This document shows, piece after piece, positions 49,007 to 61,972 of a stretch of 64,000 nucleotides of DNA. Numbering within the stretch: the first letter of the stretch is position 1; each line of letters opens with the position of its first letter. The position numbers were made by a program, and so were the translations under genes. The notes beneath the pieces are model-generated. The model did no database searches. It was given only the letters and a program-made list of their open reading frames with translations, and was not told where the DNA came from. This DNA comes from Isoetes taiwanensis (taxonomy: Eukaryota > Streptophyta > Lycopodiopsida > Isoetales > Isoetaceae): assembly GCA_021234155.1 (NCBI GenBank), contig JAJEKV010000010.1, forward strand, positions 17,395,418 through 17,459,417, read 5' to 3'.

Positions 49007-49833
49007 TTACCAAAGAGCCAGGCAATTTAAGGCATCCAAAGACTTAGCCTGCCATACTGCTACTGTTCTCGATGACTCCCCACCTTGAACAAAATCCTCA
49101 CGTTGAATAAAATCAGATGACAGATATAACAAAAGAAGCTGTAAATGAGTGCAAATCCTGTTTAAATTGTTTTTACGACTACTGGAATAAAGGAAGTGGA
49201 AAATCCACCATTCTACTGCCATGCAGGACCTGCAAATCAGTACAAGCAAAATTAAAATGTGAACTTTAATTTCAAATTACAAACTACAAGAAGCATATAT
49301 AGGCGTACCTACAGCAGGTTTGATCCGACATGATGCTGTGAATAATGGCATATACATTAAGCAGAGAATAAGCAGCGAGCCTAAAAGTGTTATGGTCGCT
49401 AGAAAGCTGCCTCCCAACTTCACGAAGTCGTCTGGTTAAAATATTTGCCTGTTTTCTGATCTCCCCACATAATGGCTCCTTATAACAGTCTTCCTCTAAC
49501 CTGGCTTGCTGCCAAATAAGTAAAGATAACCTTGTAGACAGACTTAACCACGAAATACTTCCACATCTGGAACGGATTTGTTCAGACAAGGTTGTAGTAA
49601 GCTTTAAAATATGTATATTGTCGATACCCTGCATAGTTTGGAAAAAGTAAAATTACGAAATCAACTCTGTTCTTGGTTTTTTTGAAGGCATGGAAGAAAT
49701 TTACTCTAATGTTAGAAAGCACACCTTATTCAGGGCATCGAACTGCGTAGAGAAGCCGTTAATGGTGGCTTCAAAACATGCCAAGGCCTGACTACTAGGA
49801 AAACTTTCCGAGTCCTCATCCATCGCCAATGCT
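49007..49833 (-). CDS. Unrecognised spliced gene, three exons seen
   Basis: Exons 49833-49725, 49628-49309 and 49229-49007 have canonical acceptors (TTTTGCAG, CTATGCAG, GATTTGCAG) and donors (AAG/GTGTGC, TAG/GTACGC) and matching phases, ending in TAA. The first reads MDEDSESFPSSQALACFEAT after a one-base partial codon, so an upstream exon probably exists. Others: LSEQIRSRCGSISWLSLSTR, LIWQQARLEEDCYKEP, RRLREVGRQLSSDHNTFRLA, and a final exon with EWWIFHFLYSSSRKNNLNR and RTVAVWQAKSLDALNCLALW. Mostly helical, no membrane segment, no domain I know. Conserved splice logic without stops argues for a real host gene, function unknown. The 5' exon may lie around 50380-50564. Confidence 0.6.
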
Positions 49834-51160
49834 CTGCAAAATATTGCCGTCGTCAACTACCTCCTCATCCTAACTCCAGAAAATTAGGGCAACAGGAAAT
49901 ATTGACACATCAGCTTTCATATTTAATATACAAGACTTTTCTGTGTAAGTTGGAACCCGGTGAGATGATAGGGTGTTTTGCCCTATTATCATTTGGGGTG
50001 TCTCACAATTTTTTGTGACCATTAGATCATGCAATATCCCACAGAATATCCTATGGCAGTCCTTGTGATCCATCCCATGCAAATCAAGATGGGGTCAAAC
50101 AGCCCCATGTTTGAAAACACAAATCCAATGGTTATCACTCTCACATCAAGCATACAACATAACATACATAACTTTTCACAGCAAACCCTTATTGCTTCTA
50201 TTTCTTCAGAGGAATTGAACCTCTGTGTTTCACCAGAAGACAGAACAAAAGAAATATATGCACAATAGAAAATAGAGCAACAGCAACAGTCCAGCCTTGG
50301 CTGCAAATCGACCCTTCTCCACTGCTCAACGACAAATCTATCGGGTTTTCTTCTATAAAAACCTCTTTTCTGCCTAACTGCTGCGCTTTCCAAATCTAAA
50401 ACATGCCACAAGGAAACCGCAAGCCTGGCTATGGCTATGGTCGAACATGCAACTGAAGGTATGGCTTCCGGCAAAGGCCTGGCCGCCTCCACAAGCCCTG
50501 TCGCCAGCTTCCTACAGGAATACTGTGGCCATGAAACCTCCATCCCTGAACCTTCTGGAACCAAAAAAAAAATATAAAAAGAAAGAATAATGCTCCTATT
50601 TGGAATTGGGACTCAGATGATGTTAAGGTCAGCATGCGGGTTGGGTGAAACACCCAAAAAAGTTGTTATAGATGGTAATGAAGTTTCATTAGTAGACAGT
50701 GGTGAGGAACATCCACATTTGATAGTAAGGCAGAGGACACGAATAGCTCTGATGGTCATGGTCTCAACGAGTTAGACGATCGCACACATCCTGAATTAGC
50801 CGAAAAAGGTAACTTTGTTCAAAATGTCAAATGTATTACATTTCTTAAAATTTTGTTGAAAATACCATACCTTTTTCTCTTTTTTCAATGTCAACGCTTT
50901 TTAGTCTTTAAATTTGCTAGTATATCTCGTACCAAACTGGGGGAAAACGGGGTATCAAACAATTTCGCGTATAAGCTAAAGATAGTAACTTCAGCTATAT
51001 GTTCTTGTACGACTCCTAAAAAAGTTTGGAAGTTGAGTAATAGATATTGATTGAGCAATTAGAGATAGACTTTGATTGGGCAAGTAGAGATGATTGAGTG
51101 ATCTGCCTACTAGTGGTTTTATACTCAAAAAAATAGTATTTGAGTAGTATTCACAGCTTT
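49834..51160. other. Upstream region with an uncertain ORF at 50022-50564 (minus)
   Basis: A 180-codon minus ORF begins MVPEGSGMEVSWPQYSCRKL with an Ala/Leu-rich continuation. Its second half is low quality. It could hold the first exon of the gene at 49007-49833, but the phases I tried did not join. The rest shows no gene. Confidence 0.3.
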
Positions 51161-51299
51161 TGTGATCAAAACAGGTAACCTACAAAAAAGTGGTCCATGA
51201 CTTGTGAGTGGTGCATGCTAATCTGATTTTATCCACCCATAGATGATACCTTTCTAGTAGGTCCAAATAAGTTGGTAAAATGAAGGCTATTATCTTTTT

Positions 51300-51529
51300 G
51301 TTATTCAAAGCTTAGTATAGCAAACAGTTTGAAATGCAAGATTTTTGGAGAGTTGCATTACTATTTAGGGATAGAAGTGACAAGAGACAAAGGGAGGAGG
51401 CAGATCATGACGTCTCATTGCCAATATATATGTGACATGCTCTTTAAATTTGGCATGCAAGATCATATGGCGGTGAGCACATTGATAAAGAACAGTTGCC
51501 AATCAGTCAAGAAGACATTGAGTACATGA
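51300..51529 (+). pseudogene. Ty1/copia reverse-transcriptase fragment
   Basis: KIFGELHYYLGIEVTRDKGR, then SHCQYICDMLFKFGMQDHMA, match the post-YVDD part of copia reverse transcriptase (MKDLGELHYFLGIEV … YI.DLL..F.M). About 60 codons survive, with no LTR or flanking domain seen. Confidence 0.8.
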
Positions 51530-51569
51530 AGAGAATTTTGTATCAGCGAGATGAAAAGCCCTGTATGCT

Positions 51570-53000
51570 ATGCCGAATAACTGCTACAGAACAGATCTCT
51601 GTGACTGGGCACATAGAGCAAACTTGTTCAGAGTGCTCATTGAACCAGTATTCTTGTATGGGGTAGAGGTCTGGGTTCCAGCGATTAGCAAGAACACCTG
51701 GGATAAGCTAGAGAGGGTGCAAAAGGCCTTTTTAACATACTATCTAGGTTTCAAGGACACAGTGCCTTATTTGATTTTGCTTTACGAGACTGGTTTTTGG
51801 CCCCTGCAACATTCCGCTATGAGCAGACATCTTGCATATTTCCATAAGGTCAACAACATGGATGCAAAGACACTGTTTTGCCAAATGGCTAAGGTTAGCC
51901 AAATGGCTATTTTGTAGCAGTTTTGCCAAGAAAAATGGCTAAAGTAAATGGCAAAAATGCCCAAAAAAAAGAAAATTTTAGCCCAATTTTTTTGTCGCCC
52001 AAGTGAGTTTTTAGGTTGAATAGCCAAACCTTTACCTCCAAACATATCCATCAGGACATCGATTAGCTAAACCTAAGACAGAGTGGGCTTGGAAAAATAG
52101 ATAGATTAGCCCAAAATTCAACAACAATGTATATACTACTTTAAGAAATTTCAAATAGGGTTTATATTTTTCTTTTTTTTCCCACTTTCTTTCTTCAAGT
52201 ACAAAGTTGAAGCATTAGAGGAAAAGGAACAATGTAGTCCTTTTTTTTTTTGGTTTTTGAACATGTTCATGTATGTTTGTGTCTTAATTTATGTGTTTAC
52301 AATAAATGCAATGTCTTTGCCAAAATGCTTGGATTTTTTTTTAATTACTATAGCGTGATGGCTAATATTTGCCTTTCCATTTTGTGAAAGTTTAGCCAAA
52401 AGCAAGAAAGTGTGATGGAGAAAAACCATTTAGTTTAGCCAAGTGTTAGAAACTTCTAGCCCCAATTTGAAGGTAGTTTAGCTAAACCTATTTTGGCTAC
52501 ACTAAAATATAGAAGTAGTAATTTATTCCATGAGTGTCTTCCCCCTAGGTCTTTGTTATTGGCACAAGGGCCACAATGACTGAAGAGAGTATGGTGGGAG
52601 TACTGTAAGGGGTGGTTCGCAACGCAGTCTATGGACTACTAGCAGCTTGTGGCTATGCCTGATGCCAAGGGACAGAGGCACACATGAATGAGTGCTTTGC
52701 TACCACTCTGTGGGATGCAGCCACAGTTGCAAAGCCTAAAACAGAGCACTACCACACACAGGTTAATCTAGCTTTGGAACATGGCCAACACCAGTACTAG
52801 AAAGCACATACATCTATGAAGAAACAAAGAGCTATTGCCTCCATGAGGTGACAGGTTGCTGGAGTACGGATGGAGGGCAGAGAATCCCCTGGCATGAGAG
52901 AATATGCCAGTGTTGCCGCCTGCAAACAGTAGAGGATGAGCACCATGCTCTGCTGGAGTGTCTAGCATATACGCATATCCGAGCAGCTTAAATGCCCTAA
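51570..53000 (+). pseudogene. LINE ORF2 3' remnant, interrupted by a small insertion
   Basis: LFRVLIEPVFLYGVEVW, then KNTWDKLERVQKAFLTYYLG (51590-51850) correspond to the end of a non-LTR reverse-transcriptase ORF. From about 51890 to 52510 unrelated AT-rich sequence with repeated GGCTAA/TTAGCC blocks intervenes. Coding similarity resumes and ends with the Cys/His cluster CQCCRLQTVEDEHHALLEC (about 52905-52965), the C-terminal zinc-knuckle-like motif of LINE ORF2. Frameshifts and stops throughout. Same family as 20150-21173. Confidence 0.75.
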
Positions 53001-53749
53001 GACACCCCTGCATCACTTGCTGGCATCGCCAATGGTTGCATGTCTCGGGTCCTACATTTTGCAAGTCTCCACCGTCAGAGTATCCTTATAGAACAGGGGA
53101 TCTGAGAGCCTAATATCAGGATTTTTCCTCCCACGTGGGGTTTTTTTCACCCCAATAGTAGGGACACATTGTACGTCTCTAAAAACATTTTCCACAGCAT
53201 GTTTGGGCTCAGTACACTTGATAATCCAAAACTCTACATTCTTTTCATTGTTTGTTTTTGCATTTGAAAGCAAACATTAATTACTTTGAGAAATTTAAAA
53301 TTCTACTTAAGCACGAAATAGGTCAAATGTTACCCACACGACCAAAAATATGGTCCTAGGGTTTAATCCTAGGGTTTACGCCAGGGAATTATAGCATGCG
53401 TGAAATTTCATTCAAGGGAACTATCCCATGCTCTTGATCGACCAACATATGCGAGAAAGATGCTGAAATAATTGTGAGAATCGCGAAGGCAAAACTTTTT
53501 TGCAATAAATGAGTAATTTGTTTTAACTATTTCAAAATTTAAAAAAGGATAAAGGTCGCGAATAACATTCAGAGTAATAGTACAACATTTTTATGATAAA
53601 AATATGTTAAAAAGAATCGCCAAGGTGATCTTCTCGACCACTAAAGCATAGATGGCATTAATAAATAACAAACAGAATTGAGCATTCAAAATTGGTCATT
53701 CCTATTTATCATATGTTATATCAGATACAAGATCGCTTAAGCGATAAAC
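53001..53749. other. Non-coding stretch
   Basis: No gene or repeat recognised. Confidence 0.4.
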
Positions 53750-56700
53750 TCATTGAGTTTTTGATACAGAATCAGGTGCCACACCAAGTTCTTTGGTTAT
53801 CCGCAAAACATGCTCTCTCCCAATTCCCATCACCTGCGAAGTGTCCATCTCTGAATAGCCGGTCACATCTGGCACATCAATGTCTATGGCCTGAGCGATT
53901 TTCTGGACATCTTGGGTTATAGATTCTGAATCGCTGGAGACTTGAGATCTAAGCAACTCCCGCTGTGGCTCATGTGTGAAATCAGTTGCATGATATATTT
54001 TTAAATTTTTGGAGGCATTATCGTGCTCCTGGGTTCCACCTTCTTGGATATCCTCTTTCTCAAAATTGTCAGAGCCCACATACTCGAAACCAGCTCCCCC
54101 TCTGTAACCATGGATAGTGTGCGATGAAGAAAATTATTAAGATCCTGAAGCTTTTAAAAAGTAGGTTCTAAGGCTTCAATACCTTTTTTAGTGGACTCCA
54201 GTAGCCTTTTCGTCTCCTGCATCCTTTCCTCATAGCTCTTCTCATCCAGCCCTTACAAAATCTGATCCAAATTAGACAAGTCTGTGCCTTGGGTTATCAT
54301 GAGATTAAGTTTTGAAGTTTCACCCTCTTGTTCGTTCTCCTCCTCTGCCTTCTGTTCTTCCGAGGCAACAGTTGCCATTTTCTCCAGTATTGCAAGGAAA
54401 GACCTAAGAAATCTGCATATCTTATCGTCTTTCTCAAACGCCACACTCCGCTTTCCTTGCATTAGCGCAACACGTGAAGCTGTGCCAGCAGAAAAAAAGT
54501 CTAGGACACAACCATCTTGAGGCACCAGCTGAGCAACAATGTGATATGCATATGATGTTTTCAGCTTGCATTTCAAGGCATGGTCTCCATCCATTGCAAC
54601 CCAACTGTATCTAAGCTTACCTGTGAAGTAGGTCTGATATCTCTTTTTTATTTTTTCATCTTCATCTGCATTTCCTATCAGTGGCATGGGCGATGGGGCG
54701 GTGCTCTTCGGAGCGTTGGTCACCTGGCACAGGCGTAGTTCCAATTCAGGTTGCACTGGCAGAACACGTGTCTCACTCCTGTTGATGCACATGTGCGTGA
54801 TATAGTATTGATATTCCTTCACTTTCTTTCTGCTCACCTACCCTTGCTCATCATATGTTCCCACGAAAATATGGGAACCCCCTGAACTTGGTTCTGGCTA
54901 TACAAACGGTTTGCAAAATGGGAGAGCACATTAGTATAACCAGATGATATACTTTGGCCGTGGTCATATTAGATATTCTTGTAAACAGCTCCAAGTATCT
55001 CTGACATTCCCATACTTTGCTTATACCACGAAGATCAATAAAGGCCAAGGTTGTATTCTCAGAAATGCTAGCGGAGATAGGAATACCCTCTTTCATGACC
55101 AGGTGAACAATATTCTTCTTCTCCTTCATTTTCCTAGCCTCTTCTGGCTTCAATATTGACCTGATAGGCTCCAAAAAAAATGGGCAAGTACCAAGCACGT
55201 GATCTTTGTTCCAATTGCTCTTTACGTACTCGACGTCAGCACCAGCAATATCTAAGATCCGCTGTTCTATGAAATCTGGAAAATCATGGAGCAATTCTTC
55301 AAAAAATGTGTATTCCTTCCCCAGGAGGCTGCTGACATAAGACAAAATTTCCCTCCTCATGAAGGTAATGTTCTTATGTCTATTGCCCTTTACTTGCAAT
55401 CAAACCTGCCAGAATATCCAGATTGCACCTTGAGGTAAGCCTTCCCTTCTAGAATTTCATCTAGCAACTGGCCCAGTTCTGCGTTCGACATGCCTCGAAG
55501 GTATCTAAGCCAAGTTTTATTAAAGAAGTCTTTGCTTGGTTTCTCTAGGGGCTGGCCATGATCATCATAAAGTTTCTTGCTCACCCATTTTGTAACCACA
55601 TCTGTCAGTTTTTCTCCAGACCCTTTCCTCTAAAAATATAAATTGTTTCTCGTCTTTCAGCTCCTTTACCTTCAATGTTGTAGTGGCTATATCCACAAAA
55701 TCCTGCAAGGAAGAGGTCATCAAAATCGCCAGCGCGATCGTGTGGAGCTAAACAAAGGACATATCTTCCATGTTGAGGATGTTGTAGTGCTAACTGGTCC
55801 TTGAGCAGGACAACCATATGCCTTGTGCTGATGTCGAAGCTGTTGAAGAGTTTCGATGAGAGGTTCCTTGTACACGGTGTTTGCAATCACTTCGTTATAT
55901 TGTATGCTTAACTCGATGTATTCTTTATCTGTCAAATTCCCGTTAAGCACCCTTGATCTTCTTCATGCATATGCTTTTGCAAATTCTAGCCACTGCTCCA
56001 CTTTTTCAACGACGCCACAAAGCAGCTGTGCAGCACATATGCTATGATTCCCAAAAATAATAAAGAATTTCTTCCCCTCCAGATCCTCTGGTGTGCTCCA
56101 GGTGACTCTTTTTCTATAAATAAAGACCTGCGATTGTTAAATACTCAGCATCCTCCTCACTTGCTTTGTAACATTACCATTCTTTTAATATATTGATGAC
56201 CCAGTTCTTCAAAAAAAAAAAACCATTCAACATCATCACAGTATTTTATTTCAAGATTTTACCTGGTAATGGGGTCAAATGGTACAACATCTGCAGGTGT
56301 CAATACCTCTGTGGGGTAACTGTAGAAGCTCCTAACCAATGTCTATATATGGTCATTCGATCGCATTCTATGGGTTAAATTTGTCGGAGCTGGTTCACAA
56401 TAAAAAATGAAGATTTTCATAAACCAATTTACGCCCATCAGATAAATTTTTTTAAACTGCTCTAGTTTAAGAGCAGTTTGCCCTGCCATCTTCTTCTCTT
56501 CCTCAGGATTAAATCTCAAGTCATGGTTGCTGCTGGGTGCAGTTGGCCATCCTAGAGCATGTGAGGACGCCCCACCTTTGACTGAAGGAGGTGTCTGGGA
56601 ACTGGAAGGCTAGAAGCTTTCTTCTGTATTCTCTGGCCGTAGCCTGATCTTAAACGTGGAGATTTTCTTGGGGGGTGCAATTAGGGCCTTCATGGCTAGG

Positions 56701-57122
56701 GGTTGGGTCGGGTTCACCACAGCAGATGGCTCAATGGTAGGCGTGGGCTCCACAGGCATGGGTCTTGCCGCTGAAGGTTCGCCTAGCTCAGCTATTAGTT
56801 TCACACTTCTTTTTTTGGGCACTGCCCTTAGCCAATTAGTATCTATTCTTGAAGGCACTTTTTCATCTCGTTTGGCCTTCAATGATATACTGAGAGGTTT
56901 CTTATCATTCGATAACCCTTTTCTACATGTAGAAAACTCCACTAGAATATCTCTGTTGCCTTTTATACCTGACATGGACAATGATTCATACGATGGCAAA
57001 ATCCAGTCGAAGCCTTTTGCACTGGTGGGTACATTCTTTCCAGTGGCCGGCTTGTTCGTCTTGCTAGCAGTCATCATGCCTTGAAGACTCTTGAGGATGT
57101 ATCTAATGACAATTGGGGCCAT
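53750..57122 (-). pseudogene. ParB-like plus beta-class DNA methyltransferase gene, heavily broken
   Basis: Frame segments on the minus strand: 57122-56610, 56060-55605, 55599-55390, 55399-54851, 54837-54253 and 54230-53750, no introns evident. The N-terminal part is basic and Pro-rich. At about 56060 a ParB/Srx-like signature (FFIIFGNHSICAAQLL) is followed by LEFAKAYA and NGNLTDKEYIELSIQYNEV. At about 54500 is motif I of an amino-methyltransferase (VLDFFSAGTASRVAL with KRSVAFEKDD), placed after the region where a DPPY-like motif IV would be (LAFIDLRG), i.e. beta-class order. The C-terminus is charged coiled coil. Known: such methyltransferases use AdoMet to modify adenine or cytosine amino groups in DNA. 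Stops include GCA-TGA-AGA, which fits CGA decay. Could be a transposon-borne or domesticated phage-type gene. Confidence 0.6.
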
Positions 57123-57199
57123 TTGAGAGATACAGATCGATCTGAGAGTAGTTGGACATTATCGGCTCTAAACATTGAGGCTTTGAGGACAAAGATGCC

Positions 57200-58262
57200 G
57201 AATCAAAAGTGATTTCTCGCCTCCTTCAAAGAGGCTTAAAGAATCAAAGAAGCTACCGAGGAGGCTCTATTTGCAGCTTGATAATTACTCGGGTCAGAAC
57301 AAGAACAGGTACTTGTTCTCATACTTATCTTACCTAGTTTGGTTGGGTGTTTTTGATCAGGTTCAACTTGGATTCATGATGGTTGTGACTGAGGTCCCTA
57401 ACTGGAAGGAATTCGTGAAAGGTTTCATCCTTGATAAGAAGGACCGATTATATGGTCATTTAGAATCTCTCCTCTTCAAGTTATGCATGAAAGATAGATG
57501 GCCATTAATGTTCTACAAGATGAGGCTCGGGCATAGGGAGTGGCTACCTGAAAAAGGAATCAGGATGTGGAAGGAGGATGCCAATGGTATGCATATGATT
57601 CCGAAGGGATCACCCAAGTTCGTGCAGCCATATGGGAGTTTGAAAGATATAGGTGCATTGAGAGCATCTATTGCCAAGTACATGATGCATTGGGCAGTTA
57701 TCTCTAGAGCAGCTGATAACTCATGGTCCAACACATATATGAGGTAACTGACTATTGGTCCATTCTCTTGCATGTGCTTGGGGACGTGCAGCCCGGAATG
57801 GAGATCATTCAAGATTTCTGGCCCAGCACTAGGCAACAACCATTGGAAGAACCCGAGGAAGTGTTGGTTGATGAACACATTGAACAAGCTCCTTATGTAG
57901 GGCCATTTTCAAGTCGTCGTAAGAATGCAGTCGAAATTTTTGACCCATATCAAGATATTAAGAAAGGTATGGTCTTGCTCATCTGACCACATGATAACTG
58001 CTCAACGTGAATGGTATGCCGAGGAGGACCCAATATAGGATCCTAGTCTTCCCCATTATGAGGAGGTGTTCGTCTCTTGGTTTGAGCCAGTTGCTAAGAA
58101 GAGCACCTCATACGCAATGCAATACAGGGATTGCTGTAGTAAGAAGTGGAGGCCAAATCCCAATGACCCGCCACGATATCAACATTTAAAAACAATAGAC
58201 TACGGCTGGGCTGTAGAAACGAAGCCATTGTTAGTGGTGATCCCTAATAGTGTGGGGATCTA
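57200..58262 (+). pseudogene. Transposon-like protein of the 'DN-GQNKN' type, broken
   Basis: Segments 57271-57747, 57723-57986 and 58066-58262 continue each other across frameshifts: LQLDNYSGQNKNRYLFSYLS, then WLGVFDQVQLGFMMV, VTEVPNWKEFVKGFILDKKD, RASIAKYMMHWAVISRAADN and PRYQHLKTIDYGWAVETKPL. I know this arrangement (Asp-Asn-x-x-Glu/Gln-Asn-Lys-Asn, then normally GHTHEDID) from uncharacterised, transposon-associated plant and invertebrate proteins. Here the GHTHEDID segment appears deleted between FMMV and VTEVPN. Enzymatic role unproven. Confidence 0.5.
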
Positions 58263-59329
58263 GCTACAAGAATTATTGGCTAAAGAGGCAACTGAAGGCA
58301 ATGAGGACACATGAACAAGTTATCCAGGTTCGATAAATCAGATATTATTCATTATGCTTATACATTCATATATCTTTAATAGGTGCTTATACATCCTTAC
58401 ATCTTAAATAGGTGCACACATTATTGATGGCAGATAGTCAATGATTCACTCATCATCAACACCTGCTAAGGTGAACCCATTCAGCTCGTAGGCATCGCGC
58501 TCAGGATGCCAAATAAGGTGGATCACAATATGAAGAAGCCCGAAGCAATTGATCTCAGGACCATTAGCTTTGGATTGCAGGTAGGGATCAAGATGAATAC
58601 CCCTTATTATGCAACCAAACAAGATCATTGTAGCTCATGGAGCACTTGATCGCCTTGATGTAATCCAGACGAGTAGGCAAATAGGCCATGGCAGATGAAT
58701 GACTTCTACCGCCGAATGGAGCTGCTCTTATAGTCGTAAAATTATTGATGTGAATTATTGGTGTACACTGTAGCACCATTATTGGGCATGTACAAGTATC
58801 ATGTATAATTTGTATGGATATGCGTATCATGCATAATCATGTATCTTGGACTTAAGAAGTAGGTGAAAGTAATTGTGCTTGAGCAAATTAGTTGTGCTTG
58901 AAATTCTCAAAATTGTGTTCTCTCCAATTAATTAAATCCTGCTTTTGATGACAAAATTATCTTGCTTTCCATTGATTGTTACCTTCATATTGCACATGAG
59001 TGGTAGGACTATGGTTCTTCATGATAAATAGCTTCAATTCTGAATATGTGTAACCTCCCAGCCTCTTTACATGTAAGCATTTATTCTATAAGCCCTTCCA
59101 ACAACTACTATAGAAGCAAGACAAACCTTTATGAGCTACCATAGTGGGTCTGTTTTGACAGATTAGTCTAATAGTGTGTATATTTGTAGTTCCCTTCAGT
59201 GTATCACGGTTATAACGTAATTTCCTGCATACTTCTCCCACCTCTATTAGCCAAAAGTGCCTACAAACATAACGTACCAAGTTAGCATTCTTTACATGAG
59301 CACATTGAGTCAAATAAAGAAACCTTATT
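58263..59329. other. Non-coding stretch
   Basis: Two short minus ORFs near 58446-58830 have no motif. No other gene is supported. Confidence 0.4.
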
Positions 59330-59720
59330 GTTTGTATACCAGATGATGTTATTATCTTGCAAGACTCTCTTTGATGGAAGTATCATGTCAAGAACTTGAC
59401 TGCATCCTCTGCATTATAAAAATGTGTGCTATCCCTCTTTAGCATCTCACTTGTAAATATTCTTTTTATGATAGCCCCTGCACCGTCATGTTCGCCCTTC
59501 CCATGCGAGGAGGCAAAGAAATTCTAGCCAATCTATACTCCATTTTTCTCAAAAAACCTTCATAAATGATAGAATGCTCTTGAAGACTTGAACTGTGACG
59601 CACAACCATCAGACCAAAAGACATGCCTTGAGTAAGTTATACCTCTTCCAGCCATATAGTCTACGTGCTTCTGGAGGCAATGGGGTAGAAGCACAGAAGG
59701 GTGGCTAAAAAACAGGACAC
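59330..59720 (-). pseudogene. 3' part of a 'SDG-ASQFK' transposon-like gene
   Basis: The minus strand reads HVFWSDGCASQFKSSRAFYH, then FFASSHGKGEHDGAGAIIKR, TSEMLKRDSTHFYNAEDAVK, with three in-frame stops. The SDGxxSQFK and HGKGEHDGxGA motifs are those of a widespread uncharacterised transposon-like family. The acidic residues could be catalytic (DDE-like), but that is inference. The N-terminal half matches 62587-63640, about 2.9 kb upstream on the same strand, so the gene has been split by later insertions. Confidence 0.55.
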
Positions 59721-59824
59721 CTAGTTTACAGTTACATTATGTAAAATGTAAGTTACCAAAATGCTTAATACATGTGATTAACAAAAATAATGTGAACCAC
59801 ATTTGATGTTATCATCTACAAGCA

Positions 59825-59985
59825 TAGAATATGTAGCATAATGACAGGGGTTTTTTTTTGCGTTTTTATACATTTTTTGCTAAGGTTTTCCTATGATTTG
59901 GTGGCTGTATTCATCTATGTGTACTAAATAGTATTTCTAGAGTGCATCGTTTCTTGGCCATTGATTTTTTATAAGAGGCAGAATC
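59825..59985 (+). repeat. R1 3' end plus R1-linked flank
   Basis: GAATATGTAGCATAATGACAGGGG, then GCTAAGGTTTTCCTATGATTTG and TAGAGTGCATCGTTTCTTGG, match 6108-6250. Only the extreme 3' end of R1 is present. Confidence 0.55.
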
Positions 59986-60412
59986 GTACGGTTGTAATTA
60001 AATTCATCTCGTTTGCATAGGGTGGAACATAGTCTAATTTTGGTATTAATTATTTTTTTTAAGGGGCCGAAAAGGCATGCAAACATCGAACCCTTTTGCT
60101 AGGGTTTCAAGATCTTCACAAATTGCTGCCGATTCTGCTTGCTGGCCGATTCACCTGCTCATGATCTTCTGGTTTATGCTAGATATGCAAGCCCAAGTGT
60201 AAAAATATTTTAGGGTTTTACGCTTCTTGTTTTACTCGATCTGAAGCAAACCGATAAATCGATTGGATTTTTCATGCTATAATGGCCGAAGACTCGTCTG
60301 GGATTTGAAGTCCGGATTTGGCAAATGGCCGAGTGAGGATCTTGCATCAGACAAAGATGGATATGGCATTGGATGATTGAGGTACTTGTATCGGATTTGG
60401 AGTGCAGCATGG

Positions 60413-61115
60413 AGTCCGGATTTGCCAGCAGCGTTACCTCACGTTATAGTCAACTTCGTGTTTGATTTCCATTTTGCCTTTGCTCTTGTGTGATCCGAAA
60501 CAATGCCATTTTGTCTACATCCGGATCCAAATAGAGGTTCAAAGAAGCCGGCGAGCAAAGGTCGATAAAGCAATTGAATATATAGTTGCGAAACGAGGGT
60601 TTTGTATGCGCAGCGGCGGTAGAAGTAGAAACCGATGGCCATATTCGGTAAATCTATTCTTCTTATGTTTGCTTGCTTAAAATAAGTGCTTGGTTTTGTA
60701 CCGTTAACGGGATCCGGGGGTCTTTTAAAGCAAGCAAATTTAGCCATGAATCATACTTTCATGCGGTATGGAGTCCGGATTTGCCAGCAAATAAGTACCT
60801 CACGTTATAGTCAACTTCGTGTTTGATTTCCATTTTGCACCGCTCTTGTGTGATCCGAGCGGTGCCATTTTGTCTACATTTGGATCCAAATAGAGGTTCC
60901 GCAGCCGATGAGCAAAGGTCGATAAAAGCGATAAAAAGCAGGGGTTTTGTATGCGGACGCGGTAAAAAAGTAGAAACCGATGGCCATATTCCGGTAAATA
61001 TATTGTTCTTGTGTTTGCTTGCTTAAAATAAGTGCTTGGTTTTTGTATCCATTAACATGATCTAGGGTCTTTTAAAGCAAGCAAATTTGGCCATGAATCA
61101 TAACCGGTGCATTAT
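60413..61115. repeat. Two-copy tandem duplication, about 355-bp unit
   Basis: Units begin GGAGTCCGGATTTGCCAGCA at 60413 and at about 60770. They share TACCTCACGTTATAGTCAAC, GGATCCAAATAGAGGTTC and GCTTGCTTAAAATAAGTGCT. The two differ by small indels. There is no ORF in common that stays open. Confidence 0.8.
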
Positions 61116-61972
61116 ATTTCTTTTAGCTCTTCCTACATTAAATATGTAAACAAGCGATTCATTGCTTTCGTTCCTTAGATTAGCTAATATTGCCATAGGA
61201 TATGGATGGATACCGATTTTATTGTGAGTTCTGCAAATAAGAATAATCATCCGTAACAACTTCCACTTGCTTTTTTTTTTTTTCTCGAGATTAGGCAATA
61301 TTCCACATTGCCACAAATCCATATTACAAAAGCAGGATATGGATCGAGAGAGTTTCATAAAGTAACATCATCTCTCGTATGCTTTGCAATGATAATCTTG
61401 GCAAAGATATCTTCTCCAACAAAAAGTGTTATGTTATTTGCTTTTATTGTAAAACAAATCATTTATAAGAAGACGACTCTCTCAACTTAGCGATGTCTGC
61501 TCAATATGGTCGAAAACATTAGTTGTATTTATTAGTAACGAGATGGTGAAGCATTTGGTGAGATCTCAATCATAGTAAACAGATGGTGAAGCATTTGGTT
61601 AAATCTCATTTGGGCATTTCTTCCTTGTAAGAATCATCTTTTCACTTATTTAGAATTATTATCTTTAACTCTTGTTATAGTTTACTTTTGAAGGGGCATG
61701 CATGGACTCATACATTCCTTGTTGGCAACTACCATATAAATCGTTGCAATACATACACCAACACATCTCCACATGCTTTGCATCTTCTGGCCAAAAGTAG
61801 CACGTGGACCTCTTATGGGAAGAGCATAAACTTGTGGACTGGTTTATGAACTAAGTATTTTCCAATGTTAATAAATGATTAATCCCACATTCCACATTAC
61901 ATTCGTTATACCCTACATTCACTACATGTGTTCAACTACAATATCCAAGCTTCTTAGTAATTAATTTGTTTT
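61116..61972. other. Non-coding stretch
   Basis: A short doublet (CAGATGGTGAAGCATTTGGT) is repeated near 61540 and 61580. Otherwise nothing recognised. Confidence 0.4.

Noticed and set aside
59086-59313. Minus-strand ORF of 75 codons
   Set aside because: Lies next to the SDG-ASQFK pseudogene but shows no motif of that family that I could identify.
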